Assembly: GCF_001540865.1 (NCBI RefSeq)
Contig: NC_033633.1
Location: forward strand, 10,452,917 to 10,516,916
Length of the DNA: 64,000 nt
Direction of reading: 5' to 3'
From: Ananas comosus
Lineage: Eukaryota > Streptophyta > Magnoliopsida > Poales > Bromeliaceae
Under the pieces are notes generated by a model that was not told where the DNA came from, made no database searches, and saw only the letters and a list, made by a program, of their open reading frames with translations. The position numbers were made by a program, and so were the translations under genes. Below, piece after piece: positions 23,133 through 35,304 of this stretch (its first letter is position 1; every line of letters starts with the position of its first letter).

Positions 23133-23875
23133 ATGGTGAGATCCTGTCACTGTAGATAATTAATTGTTTATCATCACAATGTTACTAATCTAAATTTAAA
23201 TAGTAGTTGTTTCTGAAACTTTTTACATGTCGAATAATTGTAAGGAAACTGTATTATGTTGATAACATCTTGGTCGGTGAAAGTGGTAGTTGAAAGAGTT
23301 ATGAAATCTTTTCTAAACAACTTCTTTGTGTTTGAATTAGGCGGGACTCGTGAAGCTTGGTTTATGGGGTGGAAACGGAGGAAATCCCCAAGATATCAGT
23401 GGTTCCTCTACACGCGTGTCAAAGATTGTAATTCGTAGCGGCCAGGCGATCGATTCGTTGTACTTTGAGTATGTCCAAGACGGAAAGACATCTACGGCTG
23501 GCCCATAGGGTGGTCCTGGAGGAAACCCCACTGAGGTATAATTTTTTTGGGGAAGAACATGTTTGAGCAAAAACGCGGGGATGAGTTTCAGAGCTAGCTA
23601 AAACAATTAGAAATATCAGAAACTCCAACTGTGAGGCTTGATTTTATTGAGCAATTTATCAAATGAGAATCATTTTTATCTTAAAATTTGCTCATGTGGT
23701 TTCAATCAAAAGGCTGGGCCGGGCCGGGCTGGGCTTTAAGGATCAAAGAAAAACCAATATTGCTAGAATTATTAATCGGCTCTTTTGAAGGATAAGGTTA
23801 GCATTGATCTCTAGTTTGGGGTTAAAGCCAAGTGAGCAATTTCATGGTCTAACCTGGCTCCATTTCGGACACTTA

Positions 23876-24492
23876 GAGCTTGTTTGGTTCATCCATTTTG
23901 GGTATGGAATGGAAATCGGTTTGATCAAATCCGGTTAATTTTGTTTGGTTCGCATGAATCGGTTTGGGATTTCTATTCCGGACTGGAATGGGAATGGCCC
24001 ATTAGCCTTCAACTTGATTCCGATCTTCTAGCCCGGATTGAGATTTCATTCCGGAAGCCCACTAAGTTCTCGAAGCCCATGTGACCATCTCACCCTCCTT
24101 CTCTTCACNTCTCCCCTGTATACGATCTCTTCACCTTCTCTCATCAAAAAAAAAAAACTATCCTCTCTCAAAACCCTATTCATAACCCACATCAATAAAA
24201 GTTTTTAAAAATAAATTTGATATTTTTTTTGAAAAACTTATTAGAGAATAATATTATATTTTTCATAAATTTTAAATAATATAAATTTATATTTGAGAGT
24301 AAAATTAGTATTATAGTATCCTATAATTTTTTTAGTTTATACGAACCAAACAATAAAATGTGAATAACTCATTCCAATTCCCAATCCACAAATAAACCAA
24401 ACGTCTTAGAGGAGTGGGCCATTCCAATTACCATTTCAATTCATTCTCATTCCATTATCCATTCCAATTCCACCCTTGAACCAAACAAGCCT
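23876..24492. mobile_element. PIF/Harbinger (Tourist)-like MITE in lectin A intron 2
   Basis: Inverted ends GAGCTTGTTTGGTTC and GAACCAAACAAGCCT with a 3-base TTA duplication (23873-23875 and 24493-24495), as expected for Tourist-type elements. Copy C lacks it at the same intron position. No transposase. Confidence 0.75.
24109..24109. other. Ambiguous base N
   Basis: A single undetermined base inside the Tourist-like MITE. It does not affect coding sequence. Confidence 0.99.
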
Positions 24493-24774
24493 TTAATATA
24501 ATCTTTCTAAATCAACACATTTTTTTTTTTTTAGATCGTATTTGAAGCTGGCGAGTACCTGACTGCGATAACCGGCACTACCGGTCCATTCAATAATGTC
24601 GCCAATATGCTGAGATCGCTCACTTTCGTCACCAATGTTCGCAAATACGGGCCGTTCGGAGTCGAGGAAGGAACCCCGTTCTCCATTCCTGTGGCGAATG
24701 GTAGAATTGTTGGCTTTTACGGACGCTCCGGCACGTATGTTGATGCGCTCGGAATTTATCTGATGCCCAACTGA

Positions 24775-25130
24775 CGTCAACTTTCATGCCGATCATCTTG
24801 GTGAAGGACTAGGGGTTTCGTTCTATGTAATAAAGTCGCGGATGGAATGACCTTGTGCATTGTAATCCTTGCTTAATTTGGCTACTTAATTGGAACTAGA
24901 TCGTTTTCTCTCATTATGTTATCAATAGCTAGCTTTGAATGATGGCTTTTCTAGTAACTTTATAATAATTTAATTATAGTGGCACTTTCGTGAATACTCT
25001 TGTAAACTTTAAAAGTACCATAATACTCTTTAAAAATTTAAAATATCACCAATACCATTTGAAACCTTATAAATTATATTGGAAGGTAAAAATGTATGGA
25101 AGCCCCTGACCTACGGGACGAATATAGCTA
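24775..25130 (+). other. 3' flank of lectin A
   Basis: Contains the 3'UTR equivalent of copy C, including GTAATAAAGTCGC at about 24827-24840 with an AATAAA poly(A) signal. No other gene. Confidence 0.6.
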
Positions 25131-25330
25131 AACTACGGCATGTATGTTGATGCGATGGGGATTCATCTGATGCCCAGCGAATGCCGATTCTCATGCTCAT
25201 TTATCTTCCTGAAGGATTAGGTGTTTCGATTAAGGTAATAAAAGTCACAGATAGAATTAATGGCCTCCTGCATTTTTATCCTTGCGCACAATTTCGAGAA
25301 AATAAAATCGAAATGATCAACTTGCATTTT
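25131..25330 (+). pseudogene. 3' remnant of another jacalin-related lectin copy
   Basis: From about 25138 the sequence follows the last codons and 3'UTR of the lectin genes: YVDAMGIHLMPS is readable, then TCATGCTCAT, GAAGGATTAGGTGTTTCGAT, a GTAATAAA signal and TTTCGAGAAAATAAAAT. The usual stop is lost (TAA to GAA). Nothing upstream of the last beta strand remains. It shows that at least one more copy once lay between A and B. Confidence 0.75.
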
Positions 25331-25563
25331 GCTAATCACTTGGTTAACAAATTGCTCTCAATCACACATTGTTGTTACTCATTGGAGCACAAATAGTTAT
25401 AACCTATTATTAGAGTTCATTGCTTTTAAGCTCGGATAATTAAGTTCGCATAAACCTCTAGCCTATGAGTTTTTTATTTAGTATACCTTTTTAATTTTAT
25501 CAAGAAGTTTGTACGCTTGATTGATAAAGAGTGTGATCAAATATTTAGTCACTAAATATTTAG

Positions 25564-25873
25564 TGACTATTATATTTAGTGACGAGAGAAGGATAGAAAA
25601 GATTTAGAGAGAGGACTCGGGTTGTAGCTATTCTGTGCAGAAGAGAAGTCAGGTGTAATCTTCTCTTATTTAATAAATCTTATTTTACCTGCATATTTTT
25701 CTCTTTTATGATTGTATCAGTTTTTGCTTAGTAGACGGGTTTATAGTAAAAACCCGATTTGACGTTTTCGTTGCGGAATCCCAACCATCAGTACCGGATC
25801 CACAGTAGTCGGTATTGAAGCTGGTTGCAGATTCACAAGATCTGGTACCGGGGCGAGTACCGAATTCCCAACA
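25564..25873 (-). mobile_element. Candidate copia-type solo LTR
   Basis: On the minus strand it begins TGTTGGGAATTCGG, a common copia LTR start, and ends CTAAATATAATAGTCA. Comparison with the homologous flank at 52860 shows foreign DNA begins here. TTAG lies on both sides (25560-25563 and 25874-25877), but a full 5-base duplication is not seen. Confidence 0.5.
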
Positions 25874-26989
25874 TTAGGAGTTCCATGTAAAATAAGTATA
25901 AGTTTTTGTAACACGAGAGTTCAATTTTTGCCTATAACGATGGTTCAAATTTTATAACTGGAGGTTCAATTTAGAGAATCAATTATTGCTGCAGGCCTAC
26001 TCAGCCCTAGCAATTATAAACAACAATAAACTTATTAGACCGAGGGGAGATTGTTCAAACAAGTCCGATCATTCTTTAATGGAAATAGATACGTTGTATT
26101 TGGAAATATGGTTTCTTTTTGCAATAGAAAATTAAGAATAGTACTGTGCTTCAGTAATAATACGATTATCCAAGTACCTAACAACACGATTATCCAGCAT
26201 TAAGAATCTAACCTTTTTTTTTTTTTCATTTTTCTGTCATCCATATGGTTTAGTTAATTGTCACCCACAGTCATTATTAACTAGTGAAGTTATCCACGCA
26301 TTGCAACGGACTAATGCTATATAAGATAAAAGATTGACGAAATTAAAATTTTAAAATTTTTTAACTTCTCATGAAACATCAATAAATACGAATAGAAAAT
26401 ATAAAATAGATATGTATAAATGTTAGCAAAATATACAACAGCAAAAAAATCATATATACACAATAATATTGAAAGAAGCACTAATAGGGTTACTATTCCA
26501 TACGCAACTTAATTGCGCTGCCGAGATCAGAAAGATGGTTTCCGTTCTCCGCATCGCCTCCACCGCCATCGTCGGCGTCTAGCTCCCCCGTGGTCATAGC
26601 CACACCGATACCGTACGGATCCCCTCACACCCACCGCTTCTTCCCCTCAGTAACTCCAAATCCAACACACTTCATCTCGCCGCGCCGTCGTGATTCCCAA
26701 AATCCTAATTTCAATCCCCATACAATTTTAAAAAATAGAAAAAGATTAAGAAAAATTCAGAAAATGAATCCTTCTTGTGTACCAAAAAAAATACAGTAAA
26801 AGAGAGTATGAAGAGATCTTATTTTACTCTTTTTTAAAAGCGATTTATTTAGATAAAAATATATTATGTGAATACATTAATTAGAAAGCAAGCAGGTAGG
26901 AAAACGAAGTATCGGACAGCGATGGGGGGTGCGAAAGCGAAGTATCAGGGAGTGAGAAGGAAAAATGAAAGAGAAATTGCCACGTGACA
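25874..26989. other. Duplicated lectin flank, then sequence with no recognised gene
   Basis: 26040-26280 matches 34680-35300 (AGGGGAGATT..TTCAAAC, then AGAATAGTACT and ACGATTATCCA blocks), which is the same point of the next tandem unit. 26290-26989 is AT-rich with a C-rich patch at 26565-26720 and no convincing ORF. Confidence 0.5.
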
Positions 26990-27740
26990 AGCTACATAAA
27001 AAATAATATGCAGGCATAGACTATAGATTAGTGGTATCCACAAGACACGTTGGAGCAAGCTCGATAGAGTCGTACTCAGGGCCTCAATTGTTTTAGGACC
27101 CTGAATAATCAGCATCTAATTATAGTTCAATAAGTAGAATTAAGAAAACCGATTGATCGTACTTCGCGCATTGGTTAAGGGTTTAATGGCCATGCCCGAG
27201 ATTCCAAATTCAAAACCTAATTTGCTTCATATTTCTAGCTTAGTTTATTTCTTAAAAAAAAAATAAATAAATAAACGGTGCAAGTATATTGCAACCTTTC
27301 TCTCTCTGAAAAATAAAAAAAAAAAATTTAGTGTCGAGATGAAGCTATAGTTGTTTATTTTAGTGTCGAGATGAAGTCACTAGTGACGTCGATATATAGG
27401 TACGGATATCCGAAATTTTATTCTTATCCCAACCCGAATCAGAATGGAGCGATAAATTTATTCGATGTTAAATAGATATGGTTATGAATATCAAAAACAA
27501 AAGTCCGACGGATATGAATACGGATATAGATTTGACTATACCCAATCTGAATCCGAATTTATTTTATATTATATATATAATGTATATAAAAATTTAATTT
27601 CATTTCTTATTAATGTATAAAATAAATAACCACGACTTCCTAAAAAAATTGCTTGATTTAATTTTATATAAATCATGCGCATGCATCACATGATCACCTT
27701 CATCTTCGGCCTCTCTCTCTCTATATATATATATATAAAA
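26990..27740 (+). promoter_or_regulatory. Orphaned promoter region of lectin copy B
   Basis: Homologous to the upstream regions of copies A and C: GGAGCAAGCTCGATAGAGTCG at about 27050, SINE-like sequence at 27160-27330, a CATGATCACCTTCATCTTCGG block at 27690 and a TATATATA tract at 27721. Its 5'UTR and first exon lie 6.2 kb downstream near 34.0 kb, separated by inserted DNA. Confidence 0.7.
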
Positions 27741-28500
27741 GCATATAGGAATTCCAACAATGACAGACGGAATCCAGAAAGTAATAAAAAAATATTCCCT
27801 ATAAATGATTATGATTTTTTTGTTGAAAATATCTCAAATAAAAATGAACGATTATGATCAATCTATTAAATCTCTACTAAATATTGAAATCTATTCCCTA
27901 TAAATGGTTATGATTAATTTGTTAAAAAAAAATCTCAAAAAAGACAGCTATGATCAATTTATTTAAAAGTAGCATTCCTATCCATCTATAAATTCAATCC
28001 TACGTTTATAATTAATTTTTTAAAAAAATATCTCAAATAAAAATAAATGGTTATGATCAATTTATTAAAAAAATAGCATTCCTATTAATCTATTTTACAT
28101 TAAAAGTAAAATTTGTGTTTAAATTATGAATTAAATTTAATTAAAATTTTATATCAAATTTGAATTAACAATTAATTTTTTTGTGACAGTGGATCAAAAT
28201 TTAAATTTAAATTTTAAAGTAAATATGAATTAAATTTTTATGCTTTTAATTTAAAACACATATTTAAATTTGATTTATCAAAAATCAAAAGTATATAAAA
28301 ATGTTTGATTATATATATATAGTATAAAAAAACCGGTAAGATATTGTAAATATTTTCTAATAAAATATAACAAAATGATTTATACAATATAATTTTTATT
28401 GTAAATTTTTGGATATATAATATGACTATTTTAACTGATTTAAAATAAATATAATAATGTTGTAGCGTGGCATTTGCAGTGACATTCAACTAATAATAAA

Positions 28501-28532
<32 letters not shown>

Positions 28533-28565
28533 TTAATATAATATATATATTATATATATATAACG
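27741..28565. repeat. AT-rich foreign sequence with repeated ATCTCAAATAAAA units
   Basis: Three diverged units share TATCTCAAATAAAAAT and GGTTATGATCAATTTATTAA-like parts (about 27810-27870, 27905-27970 and 28040-28090). There is no lectin homology and no gene. (TA)n at 28499-28562 ends the block. Confidence 0.5.
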
Positions 28566-29055
28566 CGAGCATGTTTGTTTGGATGGAAGTAGTGTGAAAG
28601 TAGAGGAAGAAGAAGTCGTTTTCGTCATAAACGACCACTTCCGCTGTTTGGTTCGCCGTAAAAAGGTTACGGTTGAAACTCGAGTTAATCTCAAACGGCA
28701 TAATTTGCTTCGACCCATCGTCGGCCGAAGTCAATTACGGTGAAGAGATGTGAAGAAAAAATAATAAAATAATATAATAGGTAAAAATAGTTATATATAA
28801 ATATATTTAATTATATTACTAATTACTCTTTTATTCCGTTGGTATATTTAAAATATGATAAAATTTAATTAGTTAAGCTTTAATATTTTTTTATTTAATC
28901 TGTACAATTAAAATATAATAAAAATTGATTAATTAAGTATTAACATTTTTAACTTTATAATTTTATTATTATATTACTATAATTTATGTATAAAAAATAA
29001 TTTAGTTATTTTATATTAAATTTTAATTATATAAAAATATAATTATATTTTTTTA

Positions 29056-32000
29056 TGTGAGATCCCTGGTGTTCTGTTGTGATGGCTTGTCGGCAGCTTT
29101 GGAGAGTGTTGGGACAAGTCCGAGTCACGTTGGCGTCAAATAAACGCAAAACGAGCTCCGTGCGACGCGAGGGCAGCTTTCAGCGAAGAAAATCTGCAAA
29201 AAGCTGATTTTCTGCTTGCTGTACCGGTACAGCCATCATGGTGTACCGGTACACTGCACAGGTTGCGCGCGTACTACTCTCGGGTTGGCTTTCTGTACCA
29301 GTACTGGGACCCGTGTACCGGTACACCAGGTTAGGTAAGGGGCTTTTTAGTCTTTCCTTCCCTCGTTGTTTTCACCCACTCCTTCTCCCTCCTATTTAGG
29401 ATAGAGAGAGAGCAGAGAGGAGAGGACTTCAGTACTCTCTCTCTCTTCTCCTTGTGTGCGACCGAGTATGGTGGTGGAGCTCGGGTGGAGTTCGATTTTC
29501 GCCGACGTCGCGCCGCAGAGCCGTTCGAGGGTACGTGTAACATACCACATCCCTCGTAAATCGTGCCGAGTTCCGTCAAAACGAGCGGAACGCGAAATTG
29601 AACGAGTTACGTGGACCCTAAGTACATTGGAGTTCATAAACGGAACAAAAAGGGACCCGGAGAGCAAATTTGGAAATCTGGCTAAGTCCCAGATTTTGTG
29701 CTCTCGGGGACCGGTCCCTGAAGGAGAGACTGGTCCCCGTGCGCTTAGCCTGCCAGGAAATCCTGAGGCATCCGGTCCCTGGTGGTGAGACCGGTCCTCG
29801 GGAGACCGGTCCCTCGCTGCGCAACAGCAGAAAAACTCGAAAATTTGGCTAAGTCCTGGAAAACCCCCGTTCGGGAACCGGTCCCTGGTCGGGGAGACCG
29901 GTCCCCGAAGGCGAAAAATGCCCAGTCTGGGCAGTTCAAGAGGAAACAAGTGGAGGGGCTTAAGTGCAATTGTTACAACACTATATATGACTCATCCCCT
30001 CTCTTCCACAGCCATTTTCACCCTTCTCTCCCATTTCCTCTCTTTCTCTCTCTAGAACTCTTGCTCTAGGGCTTGGAGAAGAAGAAGAAGAAGCAAGGGA
30101 AGGTGGATTTGGAGGCTTTGGTGGGTTCTACAAGCTCTCCTACAAGAAGGACTTGGAGGAGCTTGGGCTAAGGTGAGTTTTTGGTAGAAATGAGTCTAGG
30201 GCTTGGTTTTAATCCCTATGTTTTGGAGCTTTGGGTTGTTTTTGGCCATGGGAGCCTTCTATATGCCTTGAACTCCATGGAACCCATGAGAGCTCAAGTG
30301 CTCTCATGGTGGTTGGGTAGGGTTTGTCATGGAAGCCCTAGGGTTGGTTCCAAGGGTCTAGAAACCTTACTAGGATGCTTCTTAGATGATCCTAAGCTAT
30401 TGTTTGCTTAAGGTTGGGATCGATTCATGGGAAAACCCTAAATGACAATATTAGGGCTTGAATTTGGGGCTTTTGCCCTAGGATTGTTCGGGGACAAATT
30501 GACCCCGTGGAAACCTAATTGGGGGTGCCCTAAACACGTTGGGCAACTCCGTTTAACATTACGAAAATGTTAGAGTATAGTTCATGTACAAAAGGCCTAA
30601 TATGGCACCGTTTTGATTATAGGGCGCGGAAGCGGCTTTCGTAAAATCCGGGAGTCGTCATATACTACACCCACACGATTATTAGAGGTGGGGGGTGCAC
30701 GCCGGAATCGTTGGATTCCCTTCTATGTCTGTTTTCTCTATTCTTGAGCATATATGTTTTATATATATACATTCATGCATAGTAGGGTAGTTACATGTGG
30801 AACTTGGTTTGACTTCATTTATATGCTTCTAACGTAGTTGAACATAGAGGATGATAGAACCAAAATGGACATGTGTGATTGGACCCTCAAGTTGTGTGAA
30901 TGTGAGATTGGACTTGGACAATAGAAAACAAGGGTGACATTGACATAGAAACAAGATTGGCATTGAGAGATAAACCGTTAAATATAGTTTAACCAAATTA
31001 TGGCATCATCACGGATATGGCCTTGAGAGTGGCAAGAATGAATAGGTAGAGACCTACCATGACATCGACATTGTGACCAGTGGCTATGAATCCTCAAGTT
31101 GGGGATTAGATCGATACTCACATTACGTCTTGGCTTGAGGGAGGTCGCTCCCCCTCGAGCGGTGCGCTCCGGAGTTGGTCACCACTGGGCGTGGTAAAGT
31201 CCCACCAGTTGACGGTCCCTAGGGAGGTTCGAGTCCCCCGTTATTAAGGGATTTTGGGTTGTGAGTTATTGGGGTTAACAGAGTTAACCGGTAAGATTGG
31301 GTAAGAGCCAAAGTTTGATTATGATTGGAGCATGCATGCATTTCCATTATCGCATTGAAATTATATATCTACTGACTTCTTTCTTGCAGGCATAGTATTA
31401 GTTGCATTAGTAGTGGTTACTTTTCCTCCTTTGAAATACTTATGCCTGGATGGACCTAGTGGGTAAGTCGGCGAGGTCGGATGCCGAGCCCACTGGGAAC
31501 TTCGTTGTAGTTCTCACACCACTAACCCTACAGGTCCTAGCACGAGCGGGGCGGCGGAGGACCGAGGCAAGGGTTTGGCGCCGTAGGTAGCGGCCACCGG
31601 GGACTTTATGCATTTTGTAGTCATTCCCTTTTGTTATACATGTATCAACTTTATTTTGTTGATTTAGAAATGAAAAGTGTAAACAATCATGTATTTGGTG
31701 GATGACTAAATGTAAAAAGATATGATGGTTGAATAGAATGTAATAGTTTTGTTTACTTGAATTTGGTTTAAAGGAAATCAAATATCATGTATGATGTATA
31801 TTCAGCTTAGAGCTTTCGCTTCCGTTGTTACTTGCCCTCGCGCAAGCCTTGTATTATATATGCAATTCTTTTGTTGATTGCCTATTTATACATGTTGTTA
31901 GAGCCTTGGGCGGACACGGGAGGCTCTGTCCGTTCGGCGTCTGTTGACGTGACCCGAACCCTACCAAAGTGGCGGGGATTGGGGCGTGACAGTACGGTTG

Positions 32001-33734
32001 CCGTCATAGCATTGCGAGGAGGCCGGGCGAGGGTACGTTTTCACCGTCCTCGACGTCGCGCCGGTGCTAGAGTCGCTAGTGAGGTGGGTATCGAGTTTTT
32101 CTCCGTTGATATATTTTCCGAGCTCAAGTGATGCTGTTTTGCTGAAATTCATCGTCGACTGTTAGTATTTTAGATCGTACTCAACGTAGGAGCATCGGGT
32201 TGCGACGAGACTTGGTTCGTTGGATTCGGGACTTCGAGAGGAATCCGCGAAGTCCTTATTTGCTAGATTTGGTGAAGGTTAGCTTGGTTGAATCCCTTTT
32301 CTACTCTGTTGCTGCGAAATTCGGACTGAATTGGTGGATTTTGATCGTAGAGCTTGGAGTTAGCTCGAGTGTTAGACTTGGAGGGTTCCCATTGATCCAG
32401 CAGGGGTCACTTTGGTTCGTGGCCTCGTTCACTGCCAGGAGCTAGCTTCTTGAGGTGGGTTACATCGATTTTGACTCCTAAGTTCTAATCGTCGACATGT
32501 GTAAATTTCAATTTTGATATAGTCTATTCTAACTCGAATTCATGGATTATTTGGTAGATTGCAAATCTGAGTTTGAAGCATATGGTAATAAATTGAGTAG
32601 TTTATACATGTTGGACTTGGAATTTGAATTAGAAGAAAACCTGCGATTTGAATCTATCACTTGTTAAACTGCTTGATTTAGCTCTGGGAGCCGTTATAAA
32701 ATTGTACTGTCGCTGTATCCTCGAGACGAGTACTCCAGGTACTTTAGAATACATTTACGCTCGTGTTGGTACGCCGAGTGGATTTTTACAGGGTCGTTTG
32801 GGCTGTTTCGGATTTTTGGGCGCCGTTGGGGTTGACGGTGGGCCCGATTCGCCGTTTTGGCGTCAGATTGTGCCGAGGGCACGTTACTTGTTGGTTGTTA
32901 GACTAGTTAGGGTTGATTACTTGGACTTTGGCTTTTCAGAGCCTGATTGAGCTCGACAGAGATACGCTGCATACTCGATTGGGTAGCGCCCACGACTGCC
33001 ACTCCGGAGACGGGCTTTGTGCTTTCGCGTTGGTGTCGCTCATGCCGGTTGGACTTACTCTCCACGGACCAGTTAATGTGGAGGTAGCTGGATAGTCTCA
33101 ACTGGGCAGGGACGGGTGTATTCACAGTCCCAGGGACAGGTAGGTTTACAGTCCCGATTGAATTGGGTCAGATTTGACATTTCCTACAATTGGTTAGTGT
33201 AGAGCATGATAGTGTAGTGATTGATAGCGGTAGAGTTTACTTCCTACTTTTCCTACTATCCTGGCTTCCCTCTGTAGACTTAGTGGGTGGACCGATGTTG
33301 TTTGGGCGGCACCCACTGAGGACTACTTATTTTTATAGTAGTTCTCACGCCCAATTGTTACCCCTGTTTTGCAGAGCCACAGGTTTCGGCTGCTGCGCCT
33401 TCTGCGGATCAGGATCGAGGCAAGGGCGTCGCGAGTTAGAGCCCTACCCGACGTGCTGAGCTAGAGGTGCCCCTACTATAAGTAGATGTTTTGCTTCGAG
33501 TTTATGTACATAGTAGACTTAACTCGTCAGCGCGAGTAGCTTTGTATTTTGGATTTGGACTATATATATGAAACTCAGTTTGTTTAGGTTCTGTTTTCTC
33601 TAGCAGCTCTCTACTACTGTTCGTAGTAGTGTTCGTTTTACAGGTACAGCTGTCGCTTCGTATACAGGAAAAATTTCTTTGTATACGGCGGATTTGTCGG
33701 CGTGCCCGGAGAACGAGACATTCGGGGCGTGACA
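29056..33734 (+). mobile_element. Outer solo LTR (host of a second LTR)
   Basis: Begins TGTGAGATCCC and ends GGGGCGTGACA, with target duplication TTTTA at 29051-29055 and 33735-33739. Subtracting the nested LTR leaves about 2.2 kb. No gag-pol sequence is present, so it is a solo LTR, probably Ty3/gypsy by terminus and size. Palindromic GTACCGGTAC sites are repeated at 29221-29326. Confidence 0.85.
29536..31991 (+). mobile_element. Inner solo LTR nested in the outer LTR
   Basis: Begins TGTAACATACC and ends GGGGCGTGACA (31981-31991), flanked by GTACG at 29531-29535 and 31992-31996. It is 2456 bases without coding domains. GACCGGTCCC-type palindromes recur at 29709-29910. The end sequence matches that of the outer LTR, so the two families are related. 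Confidence 0.88.
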
Positions 33735-33929
33735 TTTTATTTATTTAAAATATTTATTATTTATATATAAATTATAGTTTTACATTATACACTTCCTACC
33801 AAACAAACAAACTGCAGAACTAATTAAACTTCACTTCCATAACTACAAAACAAACAGAAGGAAAAAAATAGTTTTCATTGAACTCCACTTCAACCCGAAG
33901 TCCAGTTTCGGTGAAACAAACATGACCTT

Positions 33930-34035
33930 AAACCTCGTATCTTTTCCTATCAACGAGTTCATCATCTCTTTACATATTTAATTACAAGTGCAATTAAGTT
34001 TCAATCACTTCAAGCTGCAAAATGGTGATATCCTG
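33930..34035 (+). pseudogene. 5'UTR and exon 1 remnant of lectin copy B
   Basis: CAACGAGTTCATCATCTC, a CAAGTGCAA leader and TTTCAATCACTTCAAGCTGC lead to ATG (34022-34024) followed by a GTGATATCC donor, as in copies A and C. Exons 2 and 3 are absent downstream. The sequence passes instead to the duplicated 3' flank by about 34680, indicating an internal deletion. The promoter is displaced upstream, so this copy is dead. Confidence 0.75.
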
Positions 34036-34981
34036 CTACTATGGCTAGGTGTGGTCGACACTACATTTGGATAATTATCTATCACAATAACTGCGCATGA
34101 TTTTATTAAGAGTACTTCTGTATTAAAGTTATGTATATGTTCGTTAAATATTAATTTTTACAGAACGAAAGATAGATATATAAAGTTTGAACATTAGCGT
34201 GAGTCTTTAATTGTATTGTGTATCTAATTCACGCTAATTTTAATTAATATGACATATGCATCCTAGCATATGTTATGATTCGAATAATATCCGAATATAA
34301 ATATGAATCATATCTTAATCTGGCGGATTTGGTAATGAAAATTTAGAATCCGACTAACCGCATCGGTAAAGAAATATAGATGCGAATATGATTTTATCAA
34401 AAATCCTACCGTATTTGACCGTTCACCATTCGATGGCGAGGTTTTGAGAGCCTAAGGATACCCCCTCAATTGATATCCAAATTGCCAACGGGCTTTTCCC
34501 TAGTCAAATTTGGCATTTATCTTTCGGATCTTTTATTATTAAAAGAATTTTTTTAAATTTTCCCTAGTCAAACTTGTGAATTTATTCGCATTTATTGGCG
34601 CTCAGTGAATCTAATATAATATATACAAGTTGTTAAATAAATATATTTTTGAATCACTTTTTATCCTATTTTTTTGGTCAAATTAACGACAATAAATTTG
34701 TGAGACTGAGAGGGGAGATTAATTGTTCAAACTAGTGGATCGATCGTGCTTGAATGAAAATGTATAATAATAGGTTGCATCGGGAAATGTATATGGTTTA
34801 TTTTTGTCGTGGATATTTTAGAATAGTACTATGCTACAGTAATAATTCAATTATCAAAGTACCTAAGGACACGATTATCCAACATTGGTTGCATGTGGAA
34901 ATATTGGTATTTTTTTTCATAAAGGATAATTTAAAATAATATTATGCTACAGTAATACTACAATTATCAAAGTACCTAATG
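34036..34981. other. Remnant of lectin B intron and flank, no gene
   Basis: AT-rich. Motifs at 34260-34440 (GATTCGAATAATATCCGAATA) resemble a degenerate repeat also seen at 27390-27550. From 34680 the sequence matches the intergenic flank at 26040-26280. Confidence 0.5.
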
Positions 34982-35269
34982 TGTTACGACAAACGCACAA
35001 ACGAAAACGAAATAGCGAATACAAAAGAAACAAACCACAAGCAAAAATAAAGAAAAAACATAGATATATGTGAAAAATCCTTTGCAGGAAAAAATCACGG
35101 ACGAGGAAGAAAAGAACTTCACTATCAAAACGAAACTATCTGCTACCTACCACAGACATTCATTTTTTCCTTCACAAATTTATTTTTCAATTTGATCACA
35201 CCACGAAACTATCGGCGAGTCGAAAAACCCGGACTTGAATCGATTACCAATTTTGCGTCACATCTAACA
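34982..35269 (-). mobile_element. Copia solo LTR, copy 2 of 3 (internally deleted)
   Basis: Reverse complement of 10409-10794, 288 bases, with about 100 bases missing inside. The target duplication TAATG is at 34977-34981 and 35270-35274. Confidence 0.85.
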
Positions 35270-35304
35270 TAATGATATGATTATCCAACATTAGGAATCT
35301 TAGT

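Larger units (their letters stand above)
23133..24774 (+). pseudogene. Jacalin-related lectin copy A, nonsense-mutated
   Basis: The gene layout is that of monocot jacalin-related lectins. Exon 1 is only the ATG (23133-23135), exon 2 is 23341-23535, and exon 3 is 24535-24774 ending in TGA, all with GT/AG borders. The deduced protein would be 145 residues, equal in length to copy C and opening with AGLVKLGLWGGNGG. Codon 57 (23506-23508) is TAG where copy C has TGG (the W of GPWGG), so translation stops after 56 residues, before the second sheet and the sugar-binding GTYVD loop. Splice sites are otherwise sound and the coding sequence is well conserved, so inactivation looks recent. An assembly or sequencing error at this base is possible. 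Intron 2 contains a 617-base MITE and one ambiguous base (24109). Confidence 0.88.
28566..33918. mobile_element. MITE-like element split by LTR insertions
   Basis: The left end GAGCATGTTTGTTTGG (28566) and right end GAAACAAACATGACC (about 33900-33914) are inverted repeats, and the inner arms share GAAGT..AACT motifs in inverted order. Without the nested LTR block (29056-33734 plus one TTTTA) it would be about 670 bases. The target duplication is not clear. It interrupts lectin B between TATA box and 5'UTR. Confidence 0.6.

Noticed and set aside
23337..23628. Antisense ORFs over lectin A exon 2
   Set aside because: Shadows of the conserved lectin exon on the opposite strand.
29392..29949. 185-codon ORF rich in RGPVS/GDRS motifs
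   Set aside because: It is a reading of the repeated ACCGGTCCC palindromes and spans the start of the inner LTR.
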